DNA from: Rhodospirillaceae bacterium
GTDB taxonomy: Bacteria > Pseudomonadota > Alphaproteobacteria > Rhodospirillales > Casp-alpha2
Assembly (NCBI GenBank): GCA_002686255.1
Contig: NZAZ01000150.1
Span: 1-36,613 of the forward strand
Direction of reading: 5' to 3'
Length of the DNA: 36,613 nt
Shown: one piece after another, positions 24,660 to 36,503 of the stretch
How the letters are laid out: each line of letters opens with the position of its first letter
How positions within the stretch are numbered: the stretch's first letter is position 1
The notes under the pieces: model-generated
Seen by the model: only the letters and a program-made list of their open reading frames with translations
What the model was told of the DNA's origin: nothing
The model's database searches: none
Program-made: the position numbers and the translations under genes

Positions 24660-24922
24660 ATACCAAGGATCGGTGATAATGACCCCTAGGGATCGTCCAT
24701 GAGGCCCGTCGGATAGGAGGGAAGCCGCGGGCGATGCGGGACATCGTCAAGGCTTTCCGACGCCCTCCGACGGGCCGCATGGACGACCGGAACGGCGGCT
24801 TGCCAAGGCTTTCGGACAGCGTCGCCCGCGCCTCGCGATGTGCCGCATCGCCACGCCGCGCGCTCCTTGCCGAAAACCTTGGCAAGCCGTCCCTATGGGT
24901 CATTATCACCGATCCTTGGTAT
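24660..24922 (-). repeat. Structured palindromic element, copy C (263 bp)
   Basis: The termini ATACCAAGGATCGGTGATAA and their inverse are those of A and B, and its length equals copy A exactly. Arm 1 pairs CGGCTTGCCAAGGCTTTCGG (24796-24815) with 24870-24889. Arm 2 pairs GTCCATGAGGCCCGTCGG (24695-24712) with 24767-24784 (one mismatch). The minus-strand frame is open throughout. It sits between mrp and the secreted-protein gene, which both run on the minus strand, so it would be transcribed if they share a message. Confidence 0.87.
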
Positions 24923-24984
24923 TGATGGTAGGCGAAAAACACCCGCCACCCAAGCGGGCCGTGAGCCCGGCGCGATGGAGGCGG

Positions 24985-26130
24985 CTACTGAATGACGATT
25001 TTCGGCGCCGAGGCGGCCTTGTCCGAAAGGGTATGCCCGATCTTTTCCCACACCTTGTCGGCGATGGCGCGGTAAGCCTGGGCGTGTTCGCTTTCCGGTT
25101 TAGAGACGACGATCGGCCGGCCGCCGTCGGAGGTCTCGCGGATGATGATGTCGAGGGGGATTTCACCGAGGAAGTCCATGCCCAGGCGCTCGGCCTCGAC
25201 CCTGGCGCCGCCGTGGCTGAAGATTTCCGAACGCTCCCCGCAATGGGGACAGGTGAAGTAGCTCATGTTCTCGATCAGGCCGAACACCGGCACGTCCACC
25301 TTGCGGAACATGTTAAGCCCCCTGCGGGCGTCCAGGAGGGCGATGTCCTGCGGCGTCGAGACGATGACCGCGCCGGTCAGGGGCACCCGCTGGGCCATGG
25401 TCAACTGGGCGTCGCCGGTGCCGGGCGGCATGTCGATGACCATCACGTCCAACTCGCCCCAACTGACGTCGCGCATCATCTGCTCCAGCGCCGATTGCAC
25501 CATCGGCCCGCGCCAGATCATCGGCGTGTCCTCTTCGACCAGGAAGCCCATGGACATTACCTTGACGCCGTAGTTCTCCATGGCGTCGAGCGTCGTGCCG
25601 TCGGACGAGGACGGCTTGCCGGTAATGCCCATCATCCGGGGCATCGACGGCCCGTAGATATCGGCGTCCAAAAGCCCGATCTTGTGCCCGCCGGCGGCCA
25701 GCCCCAGGGCCAGGTTGACGGCGGTGGTCGATTTGCCGACCCCGCCCTTGCCGCTGGCGATGGCGACGACGGAAGCGACGCCCGGCAGCAACGCCGGCGT
25801 CGATCCGCCGGGGGCGTCGCCGTGGTCCAAAGGCGGCGGCCCGCCCGGGGACGGCGGTCCCTGGCCGGGCTCCTGGGCCGGCCGGTCGGCGGTCAGCACC
25901 ACCGTGGCCGAGATCACGCCGCCCAGGTCATGGACCGCTTCCTCGGCTTCCTTGCGCAAGGGTTCCAGCCCGGCGCCCTTGTCCGGATCGACCTCGATGG
26001 CGAAGGCGACGTGCCCGTCCTTGGTCCGCAGGCCCGTGATCATGCCGGCGCTGACGATGTCCTTGCCGCTGTCCGGGTCGATCACTTCCTTGAGAGAATC
26101 GAGAATTTGTTGTTCGGTAACCCCTGCCAT
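24985..26130 (-). CDS. mrp: Mrp/ApbC-type iron-sulfur cluster carrier ATPase
   Basis: 381 residues. An N-terminal FSCA/MIP18-like domain (1-80) is joined by a Pro/Gly-rich linker (85-115) to a deviant Walker A P-loop, SGKGGVGKST (126-135). Then come LLDADIYGPSMPRMMG, the Walker B-like VMVIDMPPGTGDAQLT and the C294-x2-C297 motif of YFTCPHCGE, which holds the bridging [4Fe-4S] cluster in the dimer. It transfers Fe-S clusters to apo-proteins in the cytoplasm. Window proteins needing such clusters include GlcF and FumA. It is divergent from hflK, with 172 bp between the starts. Confidence 0.95.
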   Translation of the reverse strand: MAGVTEQQILDSLKEVIDPDSGKDIVSAGMITGLRTKDGHVAFAIEVDPDKGAGLEPLRKEAEEAVHDLGGVISATVVLTADRPAQEPGQGPPSPGGPPPLDHGDAPGGSTPALLPGVASVVAIASGKGGVGKSTTAVNLALGLAAGGHKIGLLDADIYGPSMPRMMGITGKPSSSDGTTLDAMENYGVKVMSMGFLVEEDTPMIWRGPMVQSALEQMMRDVSWGELDVMVIDMPPGTGDAQLTMAQRVPLTGAVIVSTPQDIALLDARRGLNMFRKVDVPVFGLIENMSYFTCPHCGERSEIFSHGGARVEAERLGMDFLGEIPLDIIIRETSDGGRPIVVSKPESEHAQAYRAIADKVWEKIGHTLSDKAASAPKIVIQ

Positions 26131-26131
26131 C

Positions 26132-26160
26132 CTTGAAATCTCCGCGTCATAAACATATCT
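26132..26160 (+). promoter_or_regulatory. Possible heat-shock (sigma-32-like) promoter for hflKC-degP
   Basis: CTTG (26132-26135), 18 nt, then CATATCT (26154-26160) resembles the alphaproteobacterial RpoH pattern CTTG-N17/18-CYTATNT with one mismatch. It would give a leader of about 135 nt before hflK. It overlaps the start region of the divergent mrp gene. This is a motif match only. Confidence 0.3.
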
Positions 26161-26302
26161 ATCCGGTTCTTGCCCATAGTCTGCGTTGCGAAGGTACCGG
26201 TGCTGCCTTATAAGACAACCAAGTACGTAATAGGAAGTAACGCACGGAACCTGAATTACAAGGTTTCATATTCCATGGACTGTAAATAAGGGACGGATAA
26301 TC

Positions 26303-27397
26303 ATGCCGTGGAAAACACCAGGCGGCGGTGGCGGCGGCGGCCAAGGCCCTTGGGGCGGCGGCGGGCCAACGGGCCCCACCCCCCCCGACATCGAGGAGAT
26401 GCTGCGCCGGGGCCAGGACCGCTTTAAAAGATTTCTGCCGTCGGGCTCCGGCGGCGCGCGGGGGCTTGTCCTGATCGTGCTGGTGGTGGCCGCGCTTTGG
26501 GCCGGCAGCGGCTTTTACCGGGTGCAGCCGGGCGAACAGGGCGTCGAGTTGTTGTTCGGCAAGTTCATCAAGCTGACGTCGCCGGGCCTGAATTATTGGA
26601 TTCCGAGCCCCATCGGCGAAGTGCTGAAACCAAATGTCGAGCGCACCAACACCATCACCATCGGTTTCCGGGGCCTCGGCGAAGGCAGGCGCGGGGCCGG
26701 AAACCGCGACGTGCCGCAGGAAAGCCTGATGCTGACCGGCGACCAGAACATCATCGACATCAATTTCGTCGTCCAGTGGCGGATCAAGAACGCCGCCAAT
26801 TTCCTGTTCAACATCCGCGATCCCCAGGCGACGGTGAAAATCGCCGCCGAGAGCGCGATGCGCGAGATCATCGGCCAGACGACACTGGACGACGCCACCA
26901 CCGGCAAGCGCCAGCAGGTGCAGCAGCAATCGAGGACGCTGTTGCAACAAATCCTAGACGACTACGGCACCGGCGTTTCCATCGCCGAGATTCAGCTTCA
27001 AAAGTCCGATCCGCCGGCCGAGGTCATCGACGCCTTCCACGACGTGCAGCGCGCGCGCCAGGACCAGGAACGCTCCATCAACGAGGCGCAGGCCTACAAG
27101 AACGACATCGTTCCCAAGGCCAAGGGCAAGGCCCAGACGATGATCCAGGCAGCCGCCGCCTATAAGGAAAAAGTCACCAAGGAAGCCGACGGCGAAGCCA
27201 AGCGTTTCCTGTCGGTCTATGAGACCTATAAAAACGCCAAGGACGTGACCGTCCGGCGGCTGTTCCTTGAGCGCATGCAGGAAGTGCTGAAGGGGTCCGA
27301 GAAGGTAATCATCGACAAGGGCCAGGGCGGCACCGGGGTCGTCCCCTACCTGCCGCTGCCGGAGTTGCGGAAACGCCAGGGAGGGGCAAGCAAATGA
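26303..27397 (+). CDS. hflK: FtsH protease modulator HflK
   Basis: 364 residues. A Gly/Pro-rich cytoplasmic N-terminus with the typical opening MPWKTPGGGGGGGQGPWGGG, one transmembrane helix (about 54-70), then a large periplasmic SPFH/band-7 domain (VQPGEQGVELLFGKF; GDQNIIDINFVVQWRI) with an Ala/Glu/Lys coiled coil (AQAYKNDIVPKAKGKAQTMI). With HflC it forms the cage around FtsH and restrains its proteolysis of membrane proteins. Its stop overlaps the hflC start (ATGA). Confidence 0.96.
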   Translation: MPWKTPGGGGGGGQGPWGGGGPTGPTPPDIEEMLRRGQDRFKRFLPSGSGGARGLVLIVLVVAALWAGSGFYRVQPGEQGVELLFGKFIKLTSPGLNYWIPSPIGEVLKPNVERTNTITIGFRGLGEGRRGAGNRDVPQESLMLTGDQNIIDINFVVQWRIKNAANFLFNIRDPQATVKIAAESAMREIIGQTTLDDATTGKRQQVQQQSRTLLQQILDDYGTGVSIAEIQLQKSDPPAEVIDAFHDVQRARQDQERSINEAQAYKNDIVPKAKGKAQTMIQAAAAYKEKVTKEADGEAKRFLSVYETYKNAKDVTVRRLFLERMQEVLKGSEKVIIDKGQGGTGVVPYLPLPELRKRQGGASK

Positions 27398-28263
27398 AGA
27401 AACCCGTCCTCGCCGTTCTCGGCCTGATTATCGCCGCCGTCGGCATTACCGCCTATGGCTCGCTGTTTACCGTTCACCAGACGCAGCAGGCGCTGATCCT
27501 GCAATTCGGCAACCCGATCCGGATGGTGCGGGAGCCGGGCCTGAGTTATAAAATGCCCTTCATTCAGAACGTCGAATATTACGACCGCCGCATCCTCGAT
27601 CTCGACCCGCCGGTGCAGGAAGTGATTCTCGCCGACCAGAAACGCATCAACGTCGATGCCTTCGCCCGTTACAAGATCGTCGATCCGCTGGAATTCCGCA
27701 AAAGGGCGGTCACCAACCAGAACTTCCGCCAAGTCTTCGGCAACCGGCTGAACGCCGCCATCCGGGCCGAGATCGGCAAGATTCTGCTGGGCGACATGCT
27801 GACCGAAAAGCGGGCCCAGGTGATGGGTGTCATCTCCAGACAGATGAAGAGCCAGGCCGCCGAGTTCGGCACCAAGGTCATCGACGTGCGTATCGGCCGC
27901 ACCGATCTGCCCGAGGCCACGGCGCAGGCGGTCTATAACCGCATGCGGTCGGACCGTGTCGCGTCGGCGGCGAAGCTCCGCGCCGAGGGCGAGGAGCAGA
28001 AGCTGAAGATTCAGGCCATCGCCGACAAGGACCGCACCATCATCATCGCCGACGCCCAGCGCCAATCGGAAATCCTGCGCGGCGAGGGCGAGGGCGAACG
28101 CAACCGGATTCTCGGCGAGGCCTTCGGCCAGGACCCTGAGTTCTTCGATTTCTACCGGTCCATGGAAGCCTACGGCGATGCCTTGGGTGACGGCACGACG
28201 ATGGTGCTGAGCCCGGATTCGGAATTCTTCCGCTTCTTTGGCACCGGCCAGAAAAAGAAATAA
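27394..28263 (+). CDS. hflC: FtsH protease modulator HflC
   Basis: 289 residues. An N-terminal signal-anchor (residues 4-26), then the SPFH domain with FTVHQTQQALILQFGNPIRM, DRRILDLDPPVQEVILADQK and VDAFARYKIVDP. The coiled-coil region contains KLRAEGEEQKLKIQAIADKD, and the C-terminus has DPEFFDFYRSMEAYGDAL, a hallmark of HflC. It is the partner of HflK in the inner-membrane FtsH-HflKC complex, and is translationally coupled to hflK by a 4-nt overlap. Confidence 0.96.
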   Translation: MKKPVLAVLGLIIAAVGITAYGSLFTVHQTQQALILQFGNPIRMVREPGLSYKMPFIQNVEYYDRRILDLDPPVQEVILADQKRINVDAFARYKIVDPLEFRKRAVTNQNFRQVFGNRLNAAIRAEIGKILLGDMLTEKRAQVMGVISRQMKSQAAEFGTKVIDVRIGRTDLPEATAQAVYNRMRSDRVASAAKLRAEGEEQKLKIQAIADKDRTIIIADAQRQSEILRGEGEGERNRILGEAFGQDPEFFDFYRSMEAYGDALGDGTTMVLSPDSEFFRFFGTGQKKK

Positions 28264-28317
28264 CCGGCCCAAGGGCCTGAACAGGACGACCATGGGGGCG
28301 GTGCCGATGGGGACGCC

Positions 28318-28509
28318 ATGGACGTGGACATTCTGATCATCGCGCTGGCGTTGGCCATCACCATCGAGGGAATCGCCTATGCGCTATTTCCCGACGGCAT
28401 GAAGAAAATGATGGCCCAGGTGATAACCCTGCCGTCCGGCAACATCCGGGCCGCCGGGCTGGCGGCGGCGGCGGCCGGGATTTTCATCTTGTGGCTGGTC
28501 CGGGGATGA
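28318..28509 (+). CDS. DUF2065 small membrane protein
   Basis: 63 residues with two hydrophobic segments (about 4-22 and 43-60) separated by the conserved short loop LFPDGMKKMMAQVITLPSG. This matches the DUF2065 (YjeT-like) family, which commonly follows hflC. It presumably sits in the inner membrane as a helical hairpin; its function is unknown. It lies 54 nt after hflC and 151 nt before the degP start chosen here. Confidence 0.87.
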   Translation: MDVDILIIALALAITIEGIAYALFPDGMKKMMAQVITLPSGNIRAAGLAAAAAGIFILWLVRG

Positions 28510-28660
28510 AATGCCCCGCCATTGCCCAAAGGCGGCCATCGTTCGACCACATTTTTAGGGCTAAGTCTCCCCCGCCGCGCTGGAATTGGGCGGCCCAGAG
28601 GACTACATTTCAGGGCAAGGAAACATGCTCCGGCCCGAGATCAAAAGGAAACGACAAAAC

Positions 28661-30154
28661 ATGACCAACCTTGCTCCCGTCCTGGCCCCCGTTCTGGCCC
28701 CCGTCCGTCCGCGCTGGAACTGGTTCCTGGCCCCCTTGCTGGCCCTGGCCCTGATGGCGGTTTCGGGCGCCGCCAACGCCAAACCGGCGCCGGACAGCTT
28801 CGCCGACCTGGCCAATAAACTGCTGCCGTCGGTGGTCAACATCTCGACCACCCAGGTCATCGAAGGCCGCCCCGGCATGGAGCTGCCGAAGCTTCCGCCG
28901 GGGTCGCCGTTCGAGGATTTCTTCAAGGAGTTCTTCGACCGCAACCAGCCGGAACAGCGTTCGCGCCGGGCGACGTCGCTCGGGTCCGGGTTCATCGTCG
29001 GCGCCAAGGGCTACGTGGTCACCAACAACCACGTCATCCAGGACGCCGACGAGATCACCGTCATCCTGCACGACAACACGCGGCTCAAGGCCGAATTGGT
29101 CGGCCGCGACCAAAAGACCGATATCGCGGTTCTCAAGGTCAAGCCCAAATCCAAATCCAAGCTTTCGGCGGTGACGTTCGGCGATTCCGATTCCGCCCGG
29201 GTCGGTGATTGGATAATGGCCATCGGCAATCCCTTCGGCCTTGGCGGCACCGTGACCGCCGGCATCATTTCCGCCCGCGGCCGCGACATCAACGCCGGCC
29301 CCTATGACGATTTCATCCAGACCGACGCCTCCATCAACCGCGGCAATTCGGGCGGCCCGATGTTCAATCTGAAGGGACGGGTGATCGGCATCAACACCGC
29401 CATCTTATCGCCCTCGGGCGGCAGCGTCGGCATCGGTTTCGCCATTCCGTCCTCGGTCGCCAGCCCGGTGATCAAGCAACTGGTCAAGCACGGCCAGGTG
29501 CGCCGCGGCTGGCTCGGCGTTCACATCCAGGCGGTGACCGAGGAAATCGCCGAGACCTTGGGCCTGAAGGAAGCCACGGGCGCCCTTGTCGCCAGCGTCA
29601 TTCCCGACGGACCGGCGGAAAAGGCGAAGATGAAGGCCGGCGACGTCATCCTCAAGTTCGACGGCAAGGACGTCAGCAAAATGCGCCGCCTGCCGCGCAT
29701 GGTCGCCGACACCAAGGTCGGCAGGTCCGTGGACATCGAGGTGTGGCGCGACAACAAGAAGGTCATGCTTAAGGCCAAGGTCGAGGAACTCGGCGAAACG
29801 CCCGCGGAAGTCGCGGCCCGGACCCCCGGATCCAGGAAAGGCAGCGAAAGCACCATCGACGCCCTGGGGCTCCGGCTTTCCTCCATCACGCCGAAGCTCA
29901 AGAAAAAGTATTCGCTGGGCAAAGACGTCAAGGGCGTCGTCGTCACCAAGGTCACCGAGAGCGGCCCGGCGGCGGAAAAGGGCATCCGCCCCGGCGACGT
30001 GATCGTCGAAATCAGCCAGCAAGAGGTTGCCGAACCCGCCGATATCGCAAAAAAGGTCGCCGAGGCCGAAAAGGCCGGCCGAAAATCGGTTTTGCTGCTG
30101 CTGGAAGGCCAGGGAGGGCTGCGCTTCGTCGCCATCCGTATCGCCAAGGGTTAA
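28661..30154 (+). CDS. degP: Periplasmic Do-like serine protease/chaperone (DegP/MucD/HtrA)
   Basis: 497 residues from the ATG at 28661 (AAAAGGAAA upstream); an in-frame ATG at 28625, also with a ribosome site, would add 12 residues. The signal peptide ends at ANA (residue 40) after a hydrophobic stretch. The trypsin-like domain has triad H124 (TNNHVIQ), D154 (KTDIAVLKV) and S230 (INRGNSGGPMF). Two PDZ domains follow (about 310-390 and 410-495). It degrades or refolds misfolded envelope proteins. The neighbourhood hflK-hflC-DUF2065-degP is a membrane and envelope quality-control set. A 3-fold LAPV repeat occurs in the signal peptide. Confidence 0.93.
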   Translation: MTNLAPVLAPVLAPVRPRWNWFLAPLLALALMAVSGAANAKPAPDSFADLANKLLPSVVNISTTQVIEGRPGMELPKLPPGSPFEDFFKEFFDRNQPEQRSRRATSLGSGFIVGAKGYVVTNNHVIQDADEITVILHDNTRLKAELVGRDQKTDIAVLKVKPKSKSKLSAVTFGDSDSARVGDWIMAIGNPFGLGGTVTAGIISARGRDINAGPYDDFIQTDASINRGNSGGPMFNLKGRVIGINTAILSPSGGSVGIGFAIPSSVASPVIKQLVKHGQVRRGWLGVHIQAVTEEIAETLGLKEATGALVASVIPDGPAEKAKMKAGDVILKFDGKDVSKMRRLPRMVADTKVGRSVDIEVWRDNKKVMLKAKVEELGETPAEVAARTPGSRKGSESTIDALGLRLSSITPKLKKKYSLGKDVKGVVVTKVTESGPAAEKGIRPGDVIVEISQQEVAEPADIAKKVAEAEKAGRKSVLLLLEGQGGLRFVAIRIAKG

Positions 30155-30165
30155 TTAATACTCAC

Positions 30166-30189
30166 CGGACCCCGGGCGTCCGTTTTTTT
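30166..30189 (+). terminator. Rho-independent terminator of degP
   Basis: Stem CGGAC (30166-30170) and GTCCG (30178-30182) around a CCCGGGC loop, followed by seven T residues. The last T tract bases are shared with the TAA stop of the convergent serB gene. Confidence 0.75.
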
Positions 30190-31078
30190 ACCCGGCGAAT
30201 TCGTCCCGCCGGTATCCCTGCATGTATAACGCCGCCGTCAGGCCGCACGCCTCGATGCGCGCCCGGGCGGCCTCCCTGGCGACCGGCTTGCCCCGGTAGG
30301 CGACGCCCAGCCCGGCGGCCCGGATCATCGGCGCGTCGTTGGCGCCGTCGCCGATGGCCAGCGTCCGGGCAAGGGGGATATGGCGTTCGGCGGACAGACC
30401 CGTCAGCGTCTCGAGCTTGGCCTCGGGGCCGAGGATGGGCTCGATGACGCGCCCCGTAAGGCGCCCGTCGGCGATCTCGAACCGGTTGCTCCTGGCTTCG
30501 TCGAACCCGGCCATGGCCGCCACCCGCTCGGTGAAAAACCCGAACCCCCCCGATACCAGGACCGTATGGGCGCCGTTCCCGGCCATGGTCCTGACCAGGG
30601 TTTCGGCGCCGGGGCTCAACGCCACCTGGGCCAGGGTTTCCTCAAGCGCCCCTTCCTCAAGTCCTTCCAGCATCGCCACGCGCTCCCTCAACGCCTCGGC
30701 GAAGTCGATCTCGCCCCGCATGGCGCGTTCGGTGATGGAGGCGGTGTCTTCCTTGCGGCCCGCCCGCGCCGCCAGCTCATCCAGGGTTTCGGCCGTGATG
30801 ATGGTGTAATCCATGTCGGCGACGAGAAGCGATTTCCGCCGTCCGGCGGCGGGCTGCGCCAACAGGTCCACCGCCGCCCCCGACAGCGCGTCGCGGACCG
30901 CCTTTTCCACGGCTTGCGTATCGGCGCCGGAGAAAGGGATGTCGCAGGCTTCGCCCGGTGAAAGCCAGTCCGCCGCGCCCCCGTCGCCGCCGACACCCTT
31001 GAGCGCCTTGGCAACAGAGGCGACAATGGTTTCATCCAGGCCGCCGGCCGGAGCGATCAGGGTCAGGACGTTTTCCAT
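30188..31078 (-). CDS. serB: Phosphoserine phosphatase SerB
   Basis: 296 residues. An N-terminal ACT-like region (1-80) is followed by a HAD phosphatase domain. Motif I is VADMDYTIIT with nucleophile D88 and general acid D90, motif II is LVSGGFGFF, and motif III/IV is AIGDGANDAPMI. It makes serine from 3-phosphoserine. Motif I reads D-x-D-Y-T where most SerB proteins have D-x-D-S-T; the tyrosine is unusual. The start at 31078 gives the normal length; the longer open frame upstream is antisense to miaA. It is divergent from miaA with only 37 nt between the starts. Confidence 0.92.
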   Translation of the reverse strand: MENVLTLIAPAGGLDETIVASVAKALKGVGGDGGAADWLSPGEACDIPFSGADTQAVEKAVRDALSGAAVDLLAQPAAGRRKSLLVADMDYTIITAETLDELAARAGRKEDTASITERAMRGEIDFAEALRERVAMLEGLEEGALEETLAQVALSPGAETLVRTMAGNGAHTVLVSGGFGFFTERVAAMAGFDEARSNRFEIADGRLTGRVIEPILGPEAKLETLTGLSAERHIPLARTLAIGDGANDAPMIRAAGLGVAYRGKPVAREAARARIEACGLTAALYMQGYRRDEFAG

Positions 31079-31115
31079 AGAGTGAGTCCAAACGAATCGA
31101 AAGATTGCCGGGACA

Positions 31116-32066
31116 GTGACCGATTTAAACCCCGTTGTCATCATCGCCGGGCCGACGGCCAGCGGCAAATCGGCCCTGGCGCTGGATGTCGCCCGGGAAT
31201 TTTCCGGCACCGTCATCAACGCCGACAGCATGCAGGTATACGAGGACCTATCCGTGCTGACGGCGCGTCCCGGCGAAGGGTCGGAAGCGGCGGTCCCGCA
31301 CCGGCTGTTCGGGGTGCTGCCGGCGTCGGAAGGTTGTTCGGCCGGGCGCTGGCTGAAGATGGCGGCGGCCGAGATCGAGGCCGCCTGGGGCGACGGCCGG
31401 CTGCCGGTGATGGCCGGCGGCACCGGGCTTTATCTCAAGGTCCTCACCGAAGGGCTGGCCGAAATTCCCGACATTGCCGACGAATTCAACGATCACGCGA
31501 GAGATCTTTATGACCGGCTCGGCGGCGAGGCGTTCAAGGACGAGCTGGCGAAGCTGGACCCGGTGGCCGCCGAAAGCCTTCCCGCCGGCGACAGCCAGCG
31601 CCTGAAAAGGGCGATGGCGGTGGTCCGCGCGACCGGCCGGCCGCTGGCCGATTGGCGGGGCGAACAGGCCGAAGGCCCGGCCGTCGCCGCCCGCTTCGCG
31701 ACCATCGCCCTGATCCCCGGCCGCGAAGACCTATACGCCGCCATCGACGCCCGCTTCGAGGCGATGATCGGGGAAGGCGCCTTGGACGAGGTCAAGGCGC
31801 TGATGGCGCGGGGGCTCGATCCCGGTCTGCCGGCGATGAAGGCGCTGGGGGTGCCGGAACTGGGCCGCCATTTGGCGGGCCAAACGACCCTGGAGGACGC
31901 CGTCCTGGCCGCCAAGCAGGCGACCCGCAACTTCGCCAAGCGGCAACTGACGTGGCTGCGCAACCAGGTCGCCGCCGATTGCGTCATCGAGGCGGCCTAC
32001 GGCCCCGAGGGCCGGGACAAGGCGTTTTCGTTGGTTAGTGAATTTTTGGCCGCCGCCGAGGTCTAA
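31116..32066 (+). CDS. miaA: tRNA dimethylallyltransferase MiaA
   Basis: 316 residues from a GTG start. P-loop GPTASGKS at 12-19, then INADSMQVYEDLSVLTARPG with the catalytic Asp/Ser, and the GGTGLYLKVLTEGLAEIP segment. C-terminal QATRNFAKRQLTWLRNQ contacts the anticodon stem. It adds dimethylallyl to N6 of A37 in tRNAs that read codons starting with U. The alternative starts are weak; the GTG is set by the conserved N-terminus VVIIAGPTASGKS. It is divergent from serB, so their promoters must overlap or lie inside the opposite gene. Confidence 0.94.
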   Translation: MTDLNPVVIIAGPTASGKSALALDVAREFSGTVINADSMQVYEDLSVLTARPGEGSEAAVPHRLFGVLPASEGCSAGRWLKMAAAEIEAAWGDGRLPVMAGGTGLYLKVLTEGLAEIPDIADEFNDHARDLYDRLGGEAFKDELAKLDPVAAESLPAGDSQRLKRAMAVVRATGRPLADWRGEQAEGPAVAARFATIALIPGREDLYAAIDARFEAMIGEGALDEVKALMARGLDPGLPAMKALGVPELGRHLAGQTTLEDAVLAAKQATRNFAKRQLTWLRNQVAADCVIEAAYGPEGRDKAFSLVSEFLAAAEV

Positions 32067-32100
32067 TTCCCCTCCTTCCAGGCTTCGCCGCTCATCGGTT

Positions 32101-32817
32101 CTAGTCTTCCAATTCCCGGCGCAGGCTCTCGAAATGGGCCGCCATGGCGTTTTCGGCCGCCCCCGGGCCGCCGGCGGCGATGGCGTCGTAAACCGGTTGG
32201 TGATCGGCCCGTAGCCCGGTCCAGTCCTCCGGGCCGGCTAAGTCCGTGAACCCGGTTTCGTGGAACCGGCCGAGCAAATCCAGGATCATCTGCTCCAGGA
32301 CCGGGTTGCCCGACGCCCGGGCGATGGCGGAATGGAAGTCGAGATTGACGTCGCCGCGCCGGTAGGCCTCCGGGGTCATGGTTTCAAGCATCCTCAGCGG
32401 ACGGCCGATGGCCGCCAACTGGCCGCGCGACGCATTGGCCGCCGCCAGCCCCGCCGCCTTGACCTCGACCGCCTCGCGGGCCTGCCAGATGTGCAGCAGC
32501 GTTTCGCGGCTGTCGGTCAGGCGCAGGCCGCGAAACTCGGCCGGGTGGGGAATGCGTTCGGCCCGAAGGTAGCGCCCGCCGCCGGGCCGGGATTCGACGA
32601 TGCCCTGCATCTCCAGCGCCCGGAAGGCTTCGCGCAATACCGGACGGCTGACCCGCCACTTTTCCCCAAGGGCGCGCTCGGTCGGGAAGCGGTCGCCGTT
32701 GGTCAATTGCCCGTTCTGCACCAGCGCGGCGATCTGTTCGATGATGGTCTCGTAAAGACGCACGCTCCGGATCGGCGTGAAAGTGTCGTCCGGGGAAATC
32801 GGCGCCGGTGTCTTCAT
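32101..32817 (-). CDS. FadR-subfamily GntR transcriptional regulator (FCD domain)
   Basis: 238 residues. Winged-helix DNA-binding domain at about 18-88 (YETIIEQIAALVQNGQLTNGDRFPTERALGEKWRVSRPVLREAFRAL in the usual GntR pattern) and an all-helical FCD ligand domain at about 105-230 containing DVNLDFHSAIARASGN and the metal-binding His-type residues. Ligands of this group are small carboxylates such as pyruvate, lactate or glycolate. Close relatives include LldR, PdhR and GlcC types, but the ligand cannot be read here. It is divergent from ilvB (290 bp between starts). Confidence 0.88.
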   Translation of the reverse strand: MKTPAPISPDDTFTPIRSVRLYETIIEQIAALVQNGQLTNGDRFPTERALGEKWRVSRPVLREAFRALEMQGIVESRPGGGRYLRAERIPHPAEFRGLRLTDSRETLLHIWQAREAVEVKAAGLAAANASRGQLAAIGRPLRMLETMTPEAYRRGDVNLDFHSAIARASGNPVLEQMILDLLGRFHETGFTDLAGPEDWTGLRADHQPVYDAIAAGGPGAAENAMAAHFESLRRELED

Positions 32818-32843
32818 CGAAAAACCCCAAAAAGTAAGTTAAC

Positions 32844-32854
32844 TGGGTATCCCA
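32844..32854. promoter_or_regulatory. Possible GntR operator
   Basis: TGGGTATCCCA is an inverted repeat (TGGG/CCCA around TAT) similar in form to FadR/FCD-type operators (TGGT-N-ACCA style). It lies 27 bp upstream of the regulator's own start, in the gntR-ilvB gap, next to CAATATTG. It would fit autoregulation. Motif inference only. Confidence 0.35.
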
Positions 32855-33019
32855 ATATTGGAGAAGTTTGCCCCACGGTTTCCCGGTTGTCAAATGGGCT
32901 TTTGGGTTTCGGGGGAATTCAAGACTGGAAAAAGGCCCTTTGACGGGGAATTTTTTAGCCTATACGCAATAATTGGAAAGGTTTTGAGCAATATTCTTTC
33001 TAAATGTTCCGATCCTCTG

Positions 33020-33048
33020 TTGACCCGGTATCCGCAAGCCATTAGTTT
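33020..33048 (+). promoter_or_regulatory. Promoter of ilvB-ilvN-ilvC
   Basis: TTGACC (33020-33025), a 17-nt spacer and TAGTTT (33043-33048), with a predicted start near 33055 and a leader of about 50 nt. An 11-bp inverted repeat (33047-33057 with 33074-33084, TTGCCGCCCCT/AGGGGCGGCAA) overlaps the start region and precedes the ribosome site. Confidence 0.5.
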
Positions 33049-33107
33049 GCCGCCCCTGTTCGTTCCCCGGTGGAGGGGCGGCAATAAAAATCAAAAGGAC
33101 GAGGGCG

Positions 33108-34871
<1,764 letters not shown>

Positions 34872-34938
34872 GTCATTACCTTTTAGTGCAGGCCCTGCCC
34901 TTCGGTCGAGGGCGCGCCGAAACCTGGGAACGAACATC

Positions 34939-36503
<1,565 letters not shown>

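Noticed and set aside
30188..31423. A 411-codon version of serB
   Set aside because: The extra 115 residues are antisense to miaA and match nothing; the 296-residue form has the normal SerB length.
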